From NCBI RefSeq assembly GCF_049803835.1, contig NZ_JBNAGK010000001.1, positions 310,001 through 374,000 on the forward strand: a stretch of DNA of 64,000 nt, written 5' to 3'. Position 1 is the first letter of the stretch. Each line of letters begins with the position of its first letter. The notes beneath the pieces were generated by a model. It was not told the origin of the DNA. It made no database searches and saw nothing but the letters and a program-made list of their open reading frames with translations. A program made the translations under genes and the position numbers. Origin of the DNA: Pacificoceanicola sp049803835. GTDB taxonomy: Bacteria; Pseudomonadota; Alphaproteobacteria; Rhodobacterales; Rhodobacteraceae. Positions 1 to 8,800 of the stretch are shown here, piece after piece.

Positions 1-40
1 AGGTTTGTCACAACAACCGAAAAGAAACCGGGCAGATTTC

Positions 41-2224
41 ATGAGTGATTCACGACGCAGACCGAGCCGTCTGGTGGCGGACAGGCGTTATCCGGCCAAG
101 GACGGCGGGGCCGGAAAGGCTGCCGCCAAGCCCGCGCCCCGCAAGAAGAAGCCCGCAGCGAAGAAGCCCGCCCGGCCGCGCAAGGGGATCGTCGGCTTCG
201 TACTCGGGATTTTCGACACGTTGCTCAGGATGATCGTCCGCACCGTCGTCTTCGCCACGCTCGTCGCCTGCCTGATTGTCGGCGGCATCGTCCTTGTGAT
301 GCAATCCGACATGCCGCCGTTCGAGCAGATGGTCGACGGGCGGGCGAAGGGCTCGGTCACGCTGCTCGACAATCGCGGCGATATCTTTGCCCTGCGCGGC
401 GATCAGTTCGGCGGGGTTGTGACGGCTGACAGCGTGTCGGTGCATCTCAAGAACGCGGTCGTCGCCACCGAGGACAAGCGGTTCTACCGTCACTTCGGGG
501 TCAGCCCGCGTGGTATCGCCGGCGCGATCCGGATCAACATGTCCGAGGGGCGCTCGCCCCTCTCCGGTCACGGTGGCTCGACGATCACCCAGCAGACCGC
601 CAAGCTGCTCTGCATTGGCGTGCCCTACGATCCGACCGAGTGGAAGAACGAGGCGGAATATATCGACGACTGCCGCCGCTCCTCGCTGGCGCGGAAGGCC
701 AAGGAGGCGCTCTATGCCATCGCCATGGAGGTCAAGTATTCCAAGGACGAGATCCTCTCGATCTACATGAACCGCGCCTACATGGGTGGCGGGGCCTATG
801 GCGCGGAAGCTGCGGCGCAGCGGTATTTCTCCAAACCGGCCTCGGCGCTGAACCCGGCGGAGGCGGCCATGCTGGCGGGTTTGCTGACGGCGCCTTCGAC
901 GCTTGCCCCCACGTCGAACCTGAAGCGCAGCCAGGACCGCGCGGCAACGGTGCTGCGGCTGATGAACGACCAGGGCTATCTGAGCGACGAGGACACCGCC
1001 TACTACCAGGAGCATCCGGCGGTCCTGTCGGATGAGGCGCAGAACCTCGGTGGCGGCTATTTCGCCGATTGGGTCATGCAGTCCGGGCCGGAGTTCTTCA
1101 CCAAGGACACGACCGAGGATGTGGTGATCGAGACGACGCTGGATCAGCGCATCCAGCAGGCCACCGCCGACGCCGTGAACAAGCTGTTCCGCGAAAAGAT
1201 CAAGGAAGGGTCCAAGGCGCAGGTGGCTGTGGTCGTCATGGATGCCGACGGCGCGGTGCGGGCGATGGTTGGCGGGCGTGATACGGATGCCTCCGGCCTG
1301 TTCAACCGCGCGTCGCAGGCGGTGCGCCAAACCGGCTCGGCGTTCAAGCCGTTCGTCTATGCCACGGCGCTGGAGTTGGGCTATTCGCCGCTGGATACCG
1401 TGGTGGACGAGCCCTATTGCCTGAACATTCCCGGCTCGGGCGAGTGGTGCCCGGACAACTACACGCGCAAGCACTATGGCCGCGTGACGTTGACCGAAGC
1501 GCTCAAGCGATCCCTGAACGTTCCGGCGGTGAAGGTGTCAGAGAGCGTCGGGCGTGATCTCGTGATCCGCGTGGCGCATGACTTCGGAATCGTGCGGGAT
1601 CTGCATGATACACCGGCGATGGCGCTTGGCACGTCGGAAGCGACCCTGATCGAGATGACCGGAGCCTATGCCGGCATTCTCAACGGTGGCTCCTCGGTGA
1701 AGCCCTATGGCCTGCGTCAACTGCGGATCAAGGGCGATGACGAGCCGCTGATGGGGACCGGCGGCGGCATGGGCGAGCGGGTGATCCAGGAATCCGCCGC
1801 GCGGCAGCTGACGTGGATGATGGAGAAGGTCGTGACCGAAGGGTCCGGCGCACGGGCCCGGCTGCCCGATCGCGAGGCGGCGGGCAAGACCGGCACCAGC
1901 CAGGAGGCGCGCGACGCGTGGTTCATTGGTTTCACCGCCGACTACGTGACCGGCGTCTGGATGGGCTACGATGACAACACGCCCTTGACCGGCGTGACGG
2001 GCGGCGGCCTGCCAGCGGAATTGTGGAACGAGGTGATGGTGCGGGTGAACGAGGGTGTTCCGGTGAAGCCCCTGCCGATGATCGCGCCGGTGGCGCCAGA
2101 ACCGCCGCCGCAACCGGATCCGGTCCCGCAACCGGCGCCGCAGCAACCGAGGAACGGTGGCGCCAGGGTGGGCGATACGCTGCTCGATCAGGTGTTGAGG
2201 GATATCTTCGGCGGAGGGAATTGA
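41..2224 (+). CDS. Penicillin-binding protein 1A-type bifunctional transglycosylase/transpeptidase
   Basis: Class A PBP that polymerises lipid II and crosslinks peptidoglycan at the periplasmic face of the inner membrane. Visible in order: a basic Lys/Arg/Pro-rich cytoplasmic head (to about residue 50), one membrane anchor (about 65-88), a GT51 glycosyltransferase domain with the catalytic Glu in ATEDKRFY (about residue 144) and the GGSTITQQ motif, then a transpeptidase domain with SxxK (SAFK, Ser about 433), an SLN motif and KTGTS, and a Pro/Gln-rich C-terminal tail. I chose the ATG at 41; a TTG in frame at 5 would add 12 residues and the gene could begin before the window. It stands alone, followed by a double hairpin. 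Family assignment is secure; the exact paralogue (1A against other class A types) is less so. Confidence 0.93.
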   Translation: MSDSRRRPSRLVADRRYPAKDGGAGKAAAKPAPRKKKPAAKKPARPRKGIVGFVLGIFDTLLRMIVRTVVFATLVACLIVGGIVLVMQSDMPPFEQMVDGRAKGSVTLLDNRGDIFALRGDQFGGVVTADSVSVHLKNAVVATEDKRFYRHFGVSPRGIAGAIRINMSEGRSPLSGHGGSTITQQTAKLLCIGVPYDPTEWKNEAEYIDDCRRSSLARKAKEALYAIAMEVKYSKDEILSIYMNRAYMGGGAYGAEAAAQRYFSKPASALNPAEAAMLAGLLTAPSTLAPTSNLKRSQDRAATVLRLMNDQGYLSDEDTAYYQEHPAVLSDEAQNLGGGYFADWVMQSGPEFFTKDTTEDVVIETTLDQRIQQATADAVNKLFREKIKEGSKAQVAVVVMDADGAVRAMVGGRDTDASGLFNRASQAVRQTGSAFKPFVYATALELGYSPLDTVVDEPYCLNIPGSGEWCPDNYTRKHYGRVTLTEALKRSLNVPAVKVSESVGRDLVIRVAHDFGIVRDLHDTPAMALGTSEATLIEMTGAYAGILNGGSSVKPYGLRQLRIKGDDEPLMGTGGGMGERVIQESAARQLTWMMEKVVTEGSGARARLPDREAAGKTGTSQEARDAWFIGFTADYVTGVWMGYDDNTPLTGVTGGGLPAELWNEVMVRVNEGVPVKPLPMIAPVAPEPPPQPDPVPQPAPQQPRNGGARVGDTLLDQVLRDIFGGGN

Positions 2225-2245
2225 GCAGACGGTCGGGTCAAGGCC

Positions 2246-2292
2246 CCGATTTCTTGAAAAGAAATCGGTCCGGACTCTTTGAAAGAGTCCGG
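2246..2292. terminator. Tandem double hairpin after the PBP gene
   Basis: Two perfect hairpins sit back to back: a 10-bp stem (2246-2255 with 2259-2268, loop GAA) and an 11-bp stem (2270-2280 with 2282-2292). They lie in the 101-bp gap between two convergent genes, so they probably end or protect both transcripts. Neither has a long T tract. The design resembles the hairpin pairs at 15.9 kb and 60.97 kb, but the sequence differs. Confidence 0.7.
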
Positions 2293-2325
2293 CTCCAGCG
2301 TCACCCCAAGTTCAAGACCCGGTCG

Positions 2326-5271
2326 TCAGAACTCTTTCTCCGGTATCCCCACGCTCGCGTTTTCCTCGAACACCACCGTTTCGATACCGCTCAGTCGCAG
2401 CACCCCGTCCGGCCCTGAGGCCAGCAGCAGGCTGCCATCCCGGCTGAACCTGTAGTCCTCCCGCGACCCCGGCAGCACCGCCCGATCCTTGCCGGGACCG
2501 CCACCAAGCACATCCGCTCCGCCCGAGGCGATCAGCGAATCGTCCCCCGGCCCGCCGATCAGGATGTCATCGAAACTCGTTCCCTGAAGGCGCTGGTTGC
2601 CCTCTCCGGCAATGCGGGTGATGCCATTTCGGAAGGCGCGTTCGTCGCGCGGCTCCCAGTCGTTCCGACCGGACGCATTGTAGGCCATAAGCATGTCCCA
2701 GCGAGGATTGGCGTCGCTGAGCGAGCGCAGCGCGCCCCAGCTGCCCCATTTCGTCGCCGGGGCGACATCGACGAACGCGTTGAACAGCGTGCCACCCGCC
2801 CGCTCCCACCCGGCGAGGAGCAATTCGTAGAGCTTCGCCATCTCGGGCGTGTAGTTGTACATCTCGAAGAAGTCGGTGATCCGTTCGTCATTCACCGCCT
2901 CGCCATGCGCGGTGACATGGCTGCCACCCTCGTACATGACCAGACGCAGGCCAGCCCGGCTCGCCGCGCCCGCGTGGTAGGGAAAGACCTCTTCGGTCAG
3001 TTCCCGGAGCGAGCCCTCTTCAAGCGCCAATGTCACCGGCGCGATGGCGCCCTCGAACCGCGCGTCCTTGACGAACTCCCGCAAGGCGACCCGTTGCAGA
3101 CCCTGCGCCTTACCTGCCTTCGTCGCCAGCGCCTCCGCCGCGTCCAGCCAGCCTTTCAGCTGTTGCGCCATCTCCTCGCCACCGAGTTCGTACCCGAAAT
3201 AGCCGGTCACGGCGTAGGCGTCGAAACTGTCCTTCGGCGCGCGGCCCAGCTTGAGGAAGGCAAGGGGCGCCATCAGGATGCTCTCTTCGAGACCCGGCCA
3301 TCCGGTGTGCGTCGCGACGACGCGGATCAGTCGGTCTCCGGCTTCCTTGCCATAGACCTCCGACCAGATGTCCATGACCTGCGCCGCGCGTAGCCCGTAA
3401 TATTGCATCCATCCGGTCTCGGACTCGCCCCAGAGCACCCGCGCCTCGGCGGAGGCCCATTGCGCCTGCGGGAAGATGAAATTCCAGACCTCGTTGGAGA
3501 ATTCGACATAGGCTTTCAGCCGCGGGTCGAGATCGCGCTTCACCAGCGCCGCGAATTGCCTGACATACGCGTCGTCGGCGAGATGCGGCATGTTGAACCA
3601 CGGGTCTGCCCCGATCTGGTTGGCCAGCTGGATCATCACCTCCGCCGGAACGCCCCAGACGCTCCAGGTGGCGTCCTCCATGCGCGGGCGGTCCTCCCAA
3701 GAGGTGATCGGCGAGCCGTTGGTCATCATCCAGTCCATGAACCGTATCACACGCAGGTCCTCGACCCGGGCGATCCAGTCGGGATTGAACAGGACTCCCG
3801 CCTCGAAGAGCGGCAGGTTGTCCTGCTTGACGATGTGGATGTCGCGGATCGGGTCGTCCTTGTCGATGGCTGTCAGGGATACGCCGACCAGCCCCTCGCC
3901 CGGCTCGTAGGCGAAACTGATCCTGCCGTCTTCGTAGAACACCCGCTTGGCGCGGCCGGTGAGTTCGATCTCGCCCTTGCCCTTGTAGAACAGCACATAG
4001 TCGCCGCGCAGGTCCTCGGCCTCGGGCGGCTGATCGGTGAGCAGGACGGATTCCAGCGCGTCGACGCCTTCGGGCAAGGCGGTGGGGTAACCGTCCGGAC
4101 CGATGTAGCCTTCCGCCCGCAGAGCGTCCGAGGACCACGCGCCCCAGGTGCCCCCGGCATGGCCGACCCAGTCCCGCGCGGTTTTCATCAGATCGACGAA
4201 GGGATGCTGCGTCGACCAGTCGGCGATGCCGTTGAGTCCCATACCAAGGGCGGGAATGCCGTCCGGACGGACGCCGCGCGGGGGCAGGGCAACCGGCTGG
4301 CGTTCCGGCAGGTCCGCCGCCGCGACGGGCTCCGGTGACGGCGCGGAGGGTGCGGCAGCCCGCCGGGTGGCGGAGGTGGTCACGCCGGTCCAGATCGCCT
4401 GCGCGATTTGCGGATAGCGGTCCACCACGTCCGGATGCAGCGTGATCGGCGGCGTCCAGCCGTCCGGCGGCGGCGCCTCGTAGAGCGAAACATAGGTGAC
4501 CATCGCGGCCAGCAGGTACATCGTCCGCGTTCCGTGCGGTTCGCCGTCGACATAGAACGCCTCCGCGGGCAGCCCGTTGAGCAGGCCGCCTTCGCCCATC
4601 AACGCGGCGACGACCGAGGCCACCGGCACCAGCGTCACATCCGCATCGGGCCTCGCTTTGGTAATCTCGTCCATCAGCCCGAGATACCATTGATGCGTCG
4701 CGTCCCGGTTGGTGGCGTTATAACGGCCGAATGCCTCGTCGGTCGGCGGGAAGGCTCCGGTGATCCCGGTCATCTCGGCCCAGCCTTCGTAGATCAGCAC
4801 CCGGCTTTGCGGGCTTTCCCGTTGCACCCAGTCGATCAGCGTCAGCATCGCGTCCAGCGGGCTTTCTCCGGTGGGGTTGTCGCCGTCGTAGGGCACGTCG
4901 GGCGCCTGGTACTGGATGAAGTTCGCCGGGGTGATCATCACCGCATCGAACCGGCCCGAAGCGAAGGGCGTGTCGGGCGACCATGCGCCCGGAACGCCCG
5001 GGAAGGACCAGTTCGCCGTCGGCGGCAGGTTGCCCGCGAAGTTGCGCAGGAACCCCCATTGCCCATCCACCGCGAACCCGCGCCCGTCCGCCTTCGCCAT
5101 GGCGTTCAGCCAATGCGGCACGTTGGTGTTGTCGAAGGACTCGCTGAGGTAATTCACCAGCGAATTGCCGAACACGTAGAGCCGCGCCGTTTCCGCCCCC
5201 GTTCGCTCCTGCGACAAAGCCTGAAACGGCAATAGCGCCAGTAAGACGGCGACCACGATCCTCAAACCCAT
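2326..5271 (-). CDS. Large secreted SGNH-like / RTX calcium-binding protein
   Basis: About 981 residues. The chosen ATG gives an immediate signal peptide (MGLRIVVAVLLALLPFQALS); an in-frame ATG at 5325 would place 18 polar residues ahead of it. The N-terminal third looks SGNH-hydrolase-like (YVFGNSLVNYLSESFD near the mature N-terminus, a DGEPHGT block near residue 240). The middle (about 330-850) reads like a glycoside-hydrolase or carbohydrate-binding region with many Trp and EFSNEVWNF, an N-E pair typical of clan-A type barrels. The C-terminus carries short RTX nonapeptide repeats (GGPGDDSL and GGGPGKDRA). Role inferred: extracellular polysaccharide binding or cleavage. The mix of Sec signal and RTX repeats is odd, since RTX proteins usually leave by type I secretion without a Sec signal. 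Function is not established. Confidence 0.75.
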   Translation of the reverse strand: MGLRIVVAVLLALLPFQALSQERTGAETARLYVFGNSLVNYLSESFDNTNVPHWLNAMAKADGRGFAVDGQWGFLRNFAGNLPPTANWSFPGVPGAWSPDTPFASGRFDAVMITPANFIQYQAPDVPYDGDNPTGESPLDAMLTLIDWVQRESPQSRVLIYEGWAEMTGITGAFPPTDEAFGRYNATNRDATHQWYLGLMDEITKARPDADVTLVPVASVVAALMGEGGLLNGLPAEAFYVDGEPHGTRTMYLLAAMVTYVSLYEAPPPDGWTPPITLHPDVVDRYPQIAQAIWTGVTTSATRRAAAPSAPSPEPVAAADLPERQPVALPPRGVRPDGIPALGMGLNGIADWSTQHPFVDLMKTARDWVGHAGGTWGAWSSDALRAEGYIGPDGYPTALPEGVDALESVLLTDQPPEAEDLRGDYVLFYKGKGEIELTGRAKRVFYEDGRISFAYEPGEGLVGVSLTAIDKDDPIRDIHIVKQDNLPLFEAGVLFNPDWIARVEDLRVIRFMDWMMTNGSPITSWEDRPRMEDATWSVWGVPAEVMIQLANQIGADPWFNMPHLADDAYVRQFAALVKRDLDPRLKAYVEFSNEVWNFIFPQAQWASAEARVLWGESETGWMQYYGLRAAQVMDIWSEVYGKEAGDRLIRVVATHTGWPGLEESILMAPLAFLKLGRAPKDSFDAYAVTGYFGYELGGEEMAQQLKGWLDAAEALATKAGKAQGLQRVALREFVKDARFEGAIAPVTLALEEGSLRELTEEVFPYHAGAASRAGLRLVMYEGGSHVTAHGEAVNDERITDFFEMYNYTPEMAKLYELLLAGWERAGGTLFNAFVDVAPATKWGSWGALRSLSDANPRWDMLMAYNASGRNDWEPRDERAFRNGITRIAGEGNQRLQGTSFDDILIGGPGDDSLIASGGADVLGGGPGKDRAVLPGSREDYRFSRDGSLLLASGPDGVLRLSGIETVVFEENASVGIPEKEF

Positions 5272-5394
5272 GCCTGTGCCCTGATTTTCCAGATTTTCCT
5301 GCTGTTCCGGAGTATGGCGCAGCATCGCGTCCGGTCAAAGCCCCCGCGCTGCGGCAGGCTGAAAATTGCGGGTTTTCTTTTAAGATTCGGCGCG

Positions 5395-5400
5395 TATATT
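5395..5400 (+). promoter_or_regulatory. Possible -10 box of the leuL-leuA transcript
   Basis: TATATT lies 8 bp before the leader ATG, so transcription would begin at or next to the start codon and the leader peptide would be made from a leaderless mRNA. No convincing -35 box is seen at 17 bp; only a T-rich stretch is there. Inference from position. Confidence 0.35.
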
Positions 5401-5407
5401 GCCGGGC

Positions 5408-5494
5408 ATGAGCACCACGTTCCATATCGCCCCTTCCGCGCGCCCTTCGGCGCCGTTGGCGCTTGGGCTGGTCCTGCTGCTAATCCGCCTCTGA
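5408..5494 (+). CDS. leuL: Leucine operon leader peptide (28 aa)
   Basis: Short reading frame that ends in a leucine-rich stretch, LALGLVLLLIRL, with eight leucines in the last twelve codons, including three in a row. Ribosome stalling here under leucine starvation would control the downstream hairpins and hence leuA. There is no Shine-Dalgarno sequence, and a TATATT box sits right before the ATG, so translation may be leaderless. The stop codon lies inside the first strand of the first hairpin (5488-5496), as expected for an attenuator. Leucine leader peptides ahead of leuA are known in proteobacteria. It is too short for ordinary gene callers. Confidence 0.8.
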   Translation: MSTTFHIAPSARPSAPLALGLVLLLIRL

Positions 5495-5546
5495 GCGCGG
5501 TCCTCTGCGGCGCGCGTGCTCAGAGGAGGCATCCTTCGCGCCGTTT
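5488..5546 (+). promoter_or_regulatory. leuA transcription attenuator
   Basis: Alternative pairings follow the leader peptide. Strand 5518-5526 (GCTCAGAGG) can pair with 5488-5496 (CCTCTGAGC, covering the leuL stop) over 9 bp; its CAGAGG part can instead pair with 5502-5507. Strand 5508-5514 (CGGCGCG) pairs with 5537-5543 (CGCGCCG), followed by TTT, as a short terminator. The first and last pairings exclude each other. The T tract is weak. Confidence 0.6.
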
Positions 5547-5662
5547 GATCACCCGTCAGAGTTGGGATACCCCGAGATCCGAATGATCCGCCTCCCCCGT
5601 GCCCCGCAATGGGAGCCGCGCTGACCCCGACCCATTCGAAGACCCGTTCCAGGACCAAGACC

Positions 5663-7228
5663 ATGACCAAGACCGACCAGCCCCACGTGCTCATCTTCGA
5701 CACCACGCTCCGCGACGGCGAGCAGAGCCCCGGCGCGACCATGACCCATGACGAAAAGCTCGAGATTGCCGAGTTGCTCGACGACATGGGCGTCGACATC
5801 ATCGAAGCTGGCTTCCCGATTGCTTCCGAAGGCGACTTCCGCGCCGTGTCCGAGATCGCGCAGCGCTCGAAGAACGCGGTGATCTGCGGCCTCGCCCGCG
5901 CCCAACTGCCGGACATCGACCGCTGCTTTGAAGCGGTCAAGCATGCCGCGCGTCCGCGCATCCACACCTTCATCGGCACCTCGCCGCTGCACCGCGCCAT
6001 TCCGAACCTCACCATGGACGAGATGGCCGACCGCATCCACGAGACCGTGACCCACGCCCGCAATCTCTGCGACAACGTGCAGTGGTCGCCGATGGACGCG
6101 ACGCGGACCGAGTGGGACTACCTCTGCCGCGTGATCGAGATCGCCATCAAGGCGGGTGCAACCACGATCAACATTCCCGATACCGTCGGCTACACGGCTC
6201 CGCGCGAGAGCGCCGATCTCATCCGGCGGCTGATCGAGACGGTGCCGGGTGCCGACGAGGTGGTCTTTGCCACCCATTGTCACAACGACCTCGGCATGGC
6301 GACGGCGAACAGCCTCGCCGCCGTCGAGGCCGGTGCGCGGCAGATCGAATGCACGATCAACGGCCTTGGCGAGCGGGCAGGCAACACCGCGCTCGAAGAG
6401 GTGGTCATGGCCATGCGCGTGCGTAACGACATCATGCCGTTCCAGACCCATATCGACACGAAGAAGATCATGCATATCTCGCGCCGTGTCGCGACCGTGT
6501 CGGGTTTTCAGGTGCAGCCGAACAAGGCCATCGTCGGCAAGAACGCCTTCGCCCATGAAAGCGGCATCCACCAGGATGGCATGCTGAAGAACGCGGAAAC
6601 GTTCGAAATCATGCGCCCCGAGGACGTGGGCCTCGCCGGGACCTCGCTCCCCTTGGGCAAGCACTCCGGTCGCGCCGCGCTCCGGGCCAAGCTCAAGGAA
6701 CTCGGCACGGAGGTTGGAGACAACCAGCTCAAGGACATCTTCGTCCGCTTCAAGGATCTGGCTGACCGCAAGAAGGAGGTCTTTGACGACGACATCCTCG
6801 CGCTGGTCTCTGCCACCACCGAAGGCGCCGAGGCGATCACGCTCGTGAACCTCTCGGTCAGCTGTGGCACTGGCGGCCCGGCAAAGGCGGAGATCGAACT
6901 GGAAATCGACGGCAAGGACCTGACCGGGGTCTCCGAAGGCGACGGTCCGGTCGACGCCTCGTTCAAGGCGGTCCGCGAATTGCACCCGAACAAGGCGCGG
7001 CTGCAGCTTTATCAGGTGAACGCCGTGACCGCCGGCACCGACGCGCAAGCGACGGTTTCCGTGCGGCTCGAGGAAGACGGCATCATCGCCACGGGCCAGT
7101 CGGCGGACACCGACACCGTGGTTGCCTCTGTCAGGGCCTACATTCAGGCCCTCAACCGCCTGATCGTCCGCCGCTCCAAGGTCGGTCCCGGCGCCGACAA
7201 GCGCGAGATCAGCTACAAGGAGATGTGA
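5663..7228 (+). CDS. leuA: 2-isopropylmalate synthase
   Basis: Condenses acetyl-CoA with 2-ketoisovalerate, the first committed step of leucine synthesis. The N-terminal barrel shows the HMGL signature DTTLRDGEQSPG right after the start, the metal-binding HCHNDLG motif, and GLGERAGN; the C-terminal part (from about residue 400) is the leucine-sensing regulatory domain expected for a full-length enzyme of about 520 residues. I chose the ATG at 5663 because it leads directly into the conserved N-terminus and has AGGACC ahead; an upstream start at 5609 would add 18 low-complexity residues. It is preceded by a leucine leader peptide and attenuator, so starvation-responsive regulation is likely. 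Its last 20 bp overlap the 3' end of the convergent gene. Confidence 0.96.
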   Translation: MTKTDQPHVLIFDTTLRDGEQSPGATMTHDEKLEIAELLDDMGVDIIEAGFPIASEGDFRAVSEIAQRSKNAVICGLARAQLPDIDRCFEAVKHAARPRIHTFIGTSPLHRAIPNLTMDEMADRIHETVTHARNLCDNVQWSPMDATRTEWDYLCRVIEIAIKAGATTINIPDTVGYTAPRESADLIRRLIETVPGADEVVFATHCHNDLGMATANSLAAVEAGARQIECTINGLGERAGNTALEEVVMAMRVRNDIMPFQTHIDTKKIMHISRRVATVSGFQVQPNKAIVGKNAFAHESGIHQDGMLKNAETFEIMRPEDVGLAGTSLPLGKHSGRAALRAKLKELGTEVGDNQLKDIFVRFKDLADRKKEVFDDDILALVSATTEGAEAITLVNLSVSCGTGGPAKAEIELEIDGKDLTGVSEGDGPVDASFKAVRELHPNKARLQLYQVNAVTAGTDAQATVSVRLEEDGIIATGQSADTDTVVASVRAYIQALNRLIVRRSKVGPGADKREISYKEM

Positions 7229-8093
7229 GTGCCGCGGCGGGCCTCCGGGCCCGCCGTACCACCCCGAGACCAGCCAGCCCTGCGCCGAGTAGCCAGACAC
7301 TGGCGGGCAGAGGGATGGTAGAGGGAATGGGCGTGTAGGATTGCAGCGCCCCGCCGATCGCATTCGTAAACTGAACCTGCTGCTGGCTCAGCGTAAAAAG
7401 ACCGATATTCCCGGTCTGTCCCTTTGCCAGCTGCACGTTGAATTCCTGTACACATTGGCTGAGGGTCGTGCCCAGCGCATCCGATGCGCAGACCCTCAAT
7501 CCCAGCGTCGGCGCGTTCAGCCCGAGCGGATCCGGCGTGTAGCTGAAGTCAAAGAGGTAAGACGCGTTACTCGCCCAGCCCAGGGAACCCCGCACCGCGC
7601 CCCGCGCCAGTTCGGTCACCTGACCCGTTGCGCCGTTCGGATCGTGGGTGAAGAAGTCATTGAAGCCGGGGGCGCCGGTGACATGCGACAGGGTAAGCCC
7701 GGCGAATGCCCCGGCTTGAGAGCCTTTCTTCCAGTCGACGAGAAGATAGTCGGCATAGGGGTTGGACAGGTCACCGGGCCGGAAGCCGATCACGAAGCCG
7801 AGGAAATCGTCATCGGAAGTGGTGGTCACCGAGGTCACAAAGGAAAAATCCCCCGCGATCCCGGTGATATTGTTGAGCAGCACCGACGGCCCGCCCTGTG
7901 CGAGCTGCTTTGCCCGCGTGGCGGCTTTGGGACCCGACGGGTTCGTGGGATCGAGCGGCAACAGGTTGTTGATTTCCCAGCTCCCGTCGGCCGGAGCGCC
8001 CTCGACAGTCCAGTTGTTGAAATTAAGCGTCGCTGCGGAGGCGGTTGTGCCAAGCAGTGTCAAGGCAGTGAGGAAAACAAGAAAACGGCGCAT
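7209..8093 (-). CDS. VPLPA-CTERM surface protein with thrombospondin-C-like domain
   Basis: About 294 residues with an N-terminal signal peptide (MRRFLVFLTALTLLGTTASA). The central part contains SDDDFLGFVIGF and YLLVDWKKG, which match the DDD-GFVFGY and VVMWK pattern of thrombospondin C-terminal (lectin-like) domains. It ends with PLPASVWLLGAGLAGLGVV and an Arg cluster, the VPLPA variety of PEP-CTERM sorting signal. Proteins of this class are handled by exosortase systems, often alongside EPS production; no exosortase lies in this window. Unusually, about 15 residues follow the Arg cluster, and the gene overlaps leuA tail to tail by 20 bp. Role inferred: cell-surface or matrix protein. Confidence 0.8.
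   Translation of the reverse strand: MRRFLVFLTALTLLGTTASAATLNFNNWTVEGAPADGSWEINNLLPLDPTNPSGPKAATRAKQLAQGGPSVLLNNITGIAGDFSFVTSVTTTSDDDFLGFVIGFRPGDLSNPYADYLLVDWKKGSQAGAFAGLTLSHVTGAPGFNDFFTHDPNGATGQVTELARGAVRGSLGWASNASYLFDFSYTPDPLGLNAPTLGLRVCASDALGTTLSQCVQEFNVQLAKGQTGNIGLFTLSQQQVQFTNAIGGALQSYTPIPSTIPLPASVWLLGAGLAGLGVVRRARRPAAALTSPCS
7235..7256. terminator. GC-rich hairpin in the leuA / VPLPA gene convergence
   Basis: A 9-bp perfect stem (7235-7243 with 7248-7256, 4-nt loop) just after the leuA stop and inside the coding end of the opposing gene. It lacks a T tract, so termination is plausible but unproven. Confidence 0.45.
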
Positions 8094-8202
8094 GAAATGT
8101 CTCCCGAAACAGGCTCGGCGGAAGGAAACGCCGCAATGCGGTCCAGCGTAGGGCTGCGGGGTTCCATCTGACAAGAGTTTTCGGGAGCGGGGGTGGTCCC
8201 TG

Positions 8203-8715
8203 TCAGCTCTTCTTCACGAATTTCGTCAGGATCACGATCCGCTGCCCCTCGACGCGGCCAGAGATGTGCTCGGCGTTGTCCGGTTCCAGCGATATCTTCC
8301 GCACCGCCGTGCCCTGCTTGGCGGTGAAGCCCGCGCCCTTGACCGGCAGGGCCTTGATCAGCGTCACCGTATCGCCGTTTTGCAGGACGGTGCCGTTCAC
8401 GTCGCGGTGCACGATCTCGCTGCCCGTCGGCACGCCGGCCTGCGCCCACTCCAGAACCTCCGGTTCGAGATAGGCCAACTCCAGAAGGTCATTCGCCCAG
8501 GCCGCGTCCAGCTTGTTCAGAAGCCGCCAGGCCAGAACCTGCTCCGCGGCTTCGGTGCTCCAGATCGCCTCATTGAGGCATTGCCAGTGCGGCGCGTCCT
8601 CGACCGTGCCGGATATCCCGGCTGCGCAGGTCTGACACAGGAGAACGGTCTCGTCCTTCGGGGCAACAGCAAAAGGGCTGGCGTCGTCGGCCTTGCACAG
8701 GGCGCATGTGGTCAT
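8203..8715 (-). CDS. PhnA/YjdM domain protein
   Basis: 170 residues. The N-terminus has a zinc-ribbon pattern (CALCK ... LCQTC), and the C-terminus (about 105-170) carries the compact PhnA domain with DVNGTVLQNGDTVTLIKALPVK and KQGTAVRKI. PhnA was named from the E. coli phosphonate region but is not needed for phosphonate breakdown; its molecular role is unclear. The chosen ATG has GGAGAG ahead; a start 35 codons upstream is in frame but adds unconserved sequence. Not clearly part of an operon. Confidence 0.85.
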   Translation of the reverse strand: MTTCALCKADDASPFAVAPKDETVLLCQTCAAGISGTVEDAPHWQCLNEAIWSTEAAEQVLAWRLLNKLDAAWANDLLELAYLEPEVLEWAQAGVPTGSEIVHRDVNGTVLQNGDTVTLIKALPVKGAGFTAKQGTAVRKISLEPDNAEHISGRVEGQRIVILTKFVKKS

Positions 8716-8800
8716 GGCGGTCTCTCCGGTCTCGATTTGTGCCCCTATGGCGTCAAGTCCGGAGCAATGTCCATGCGTCCAATCGCGCCTCGCCTTCCGC

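Noticed and set aside
50..1474. 474-codon frame opposite the PBP gene
   Set aside because: Low-complexity Arg/His/Leu translation with no motif, fully antisense to a conserved PBP.
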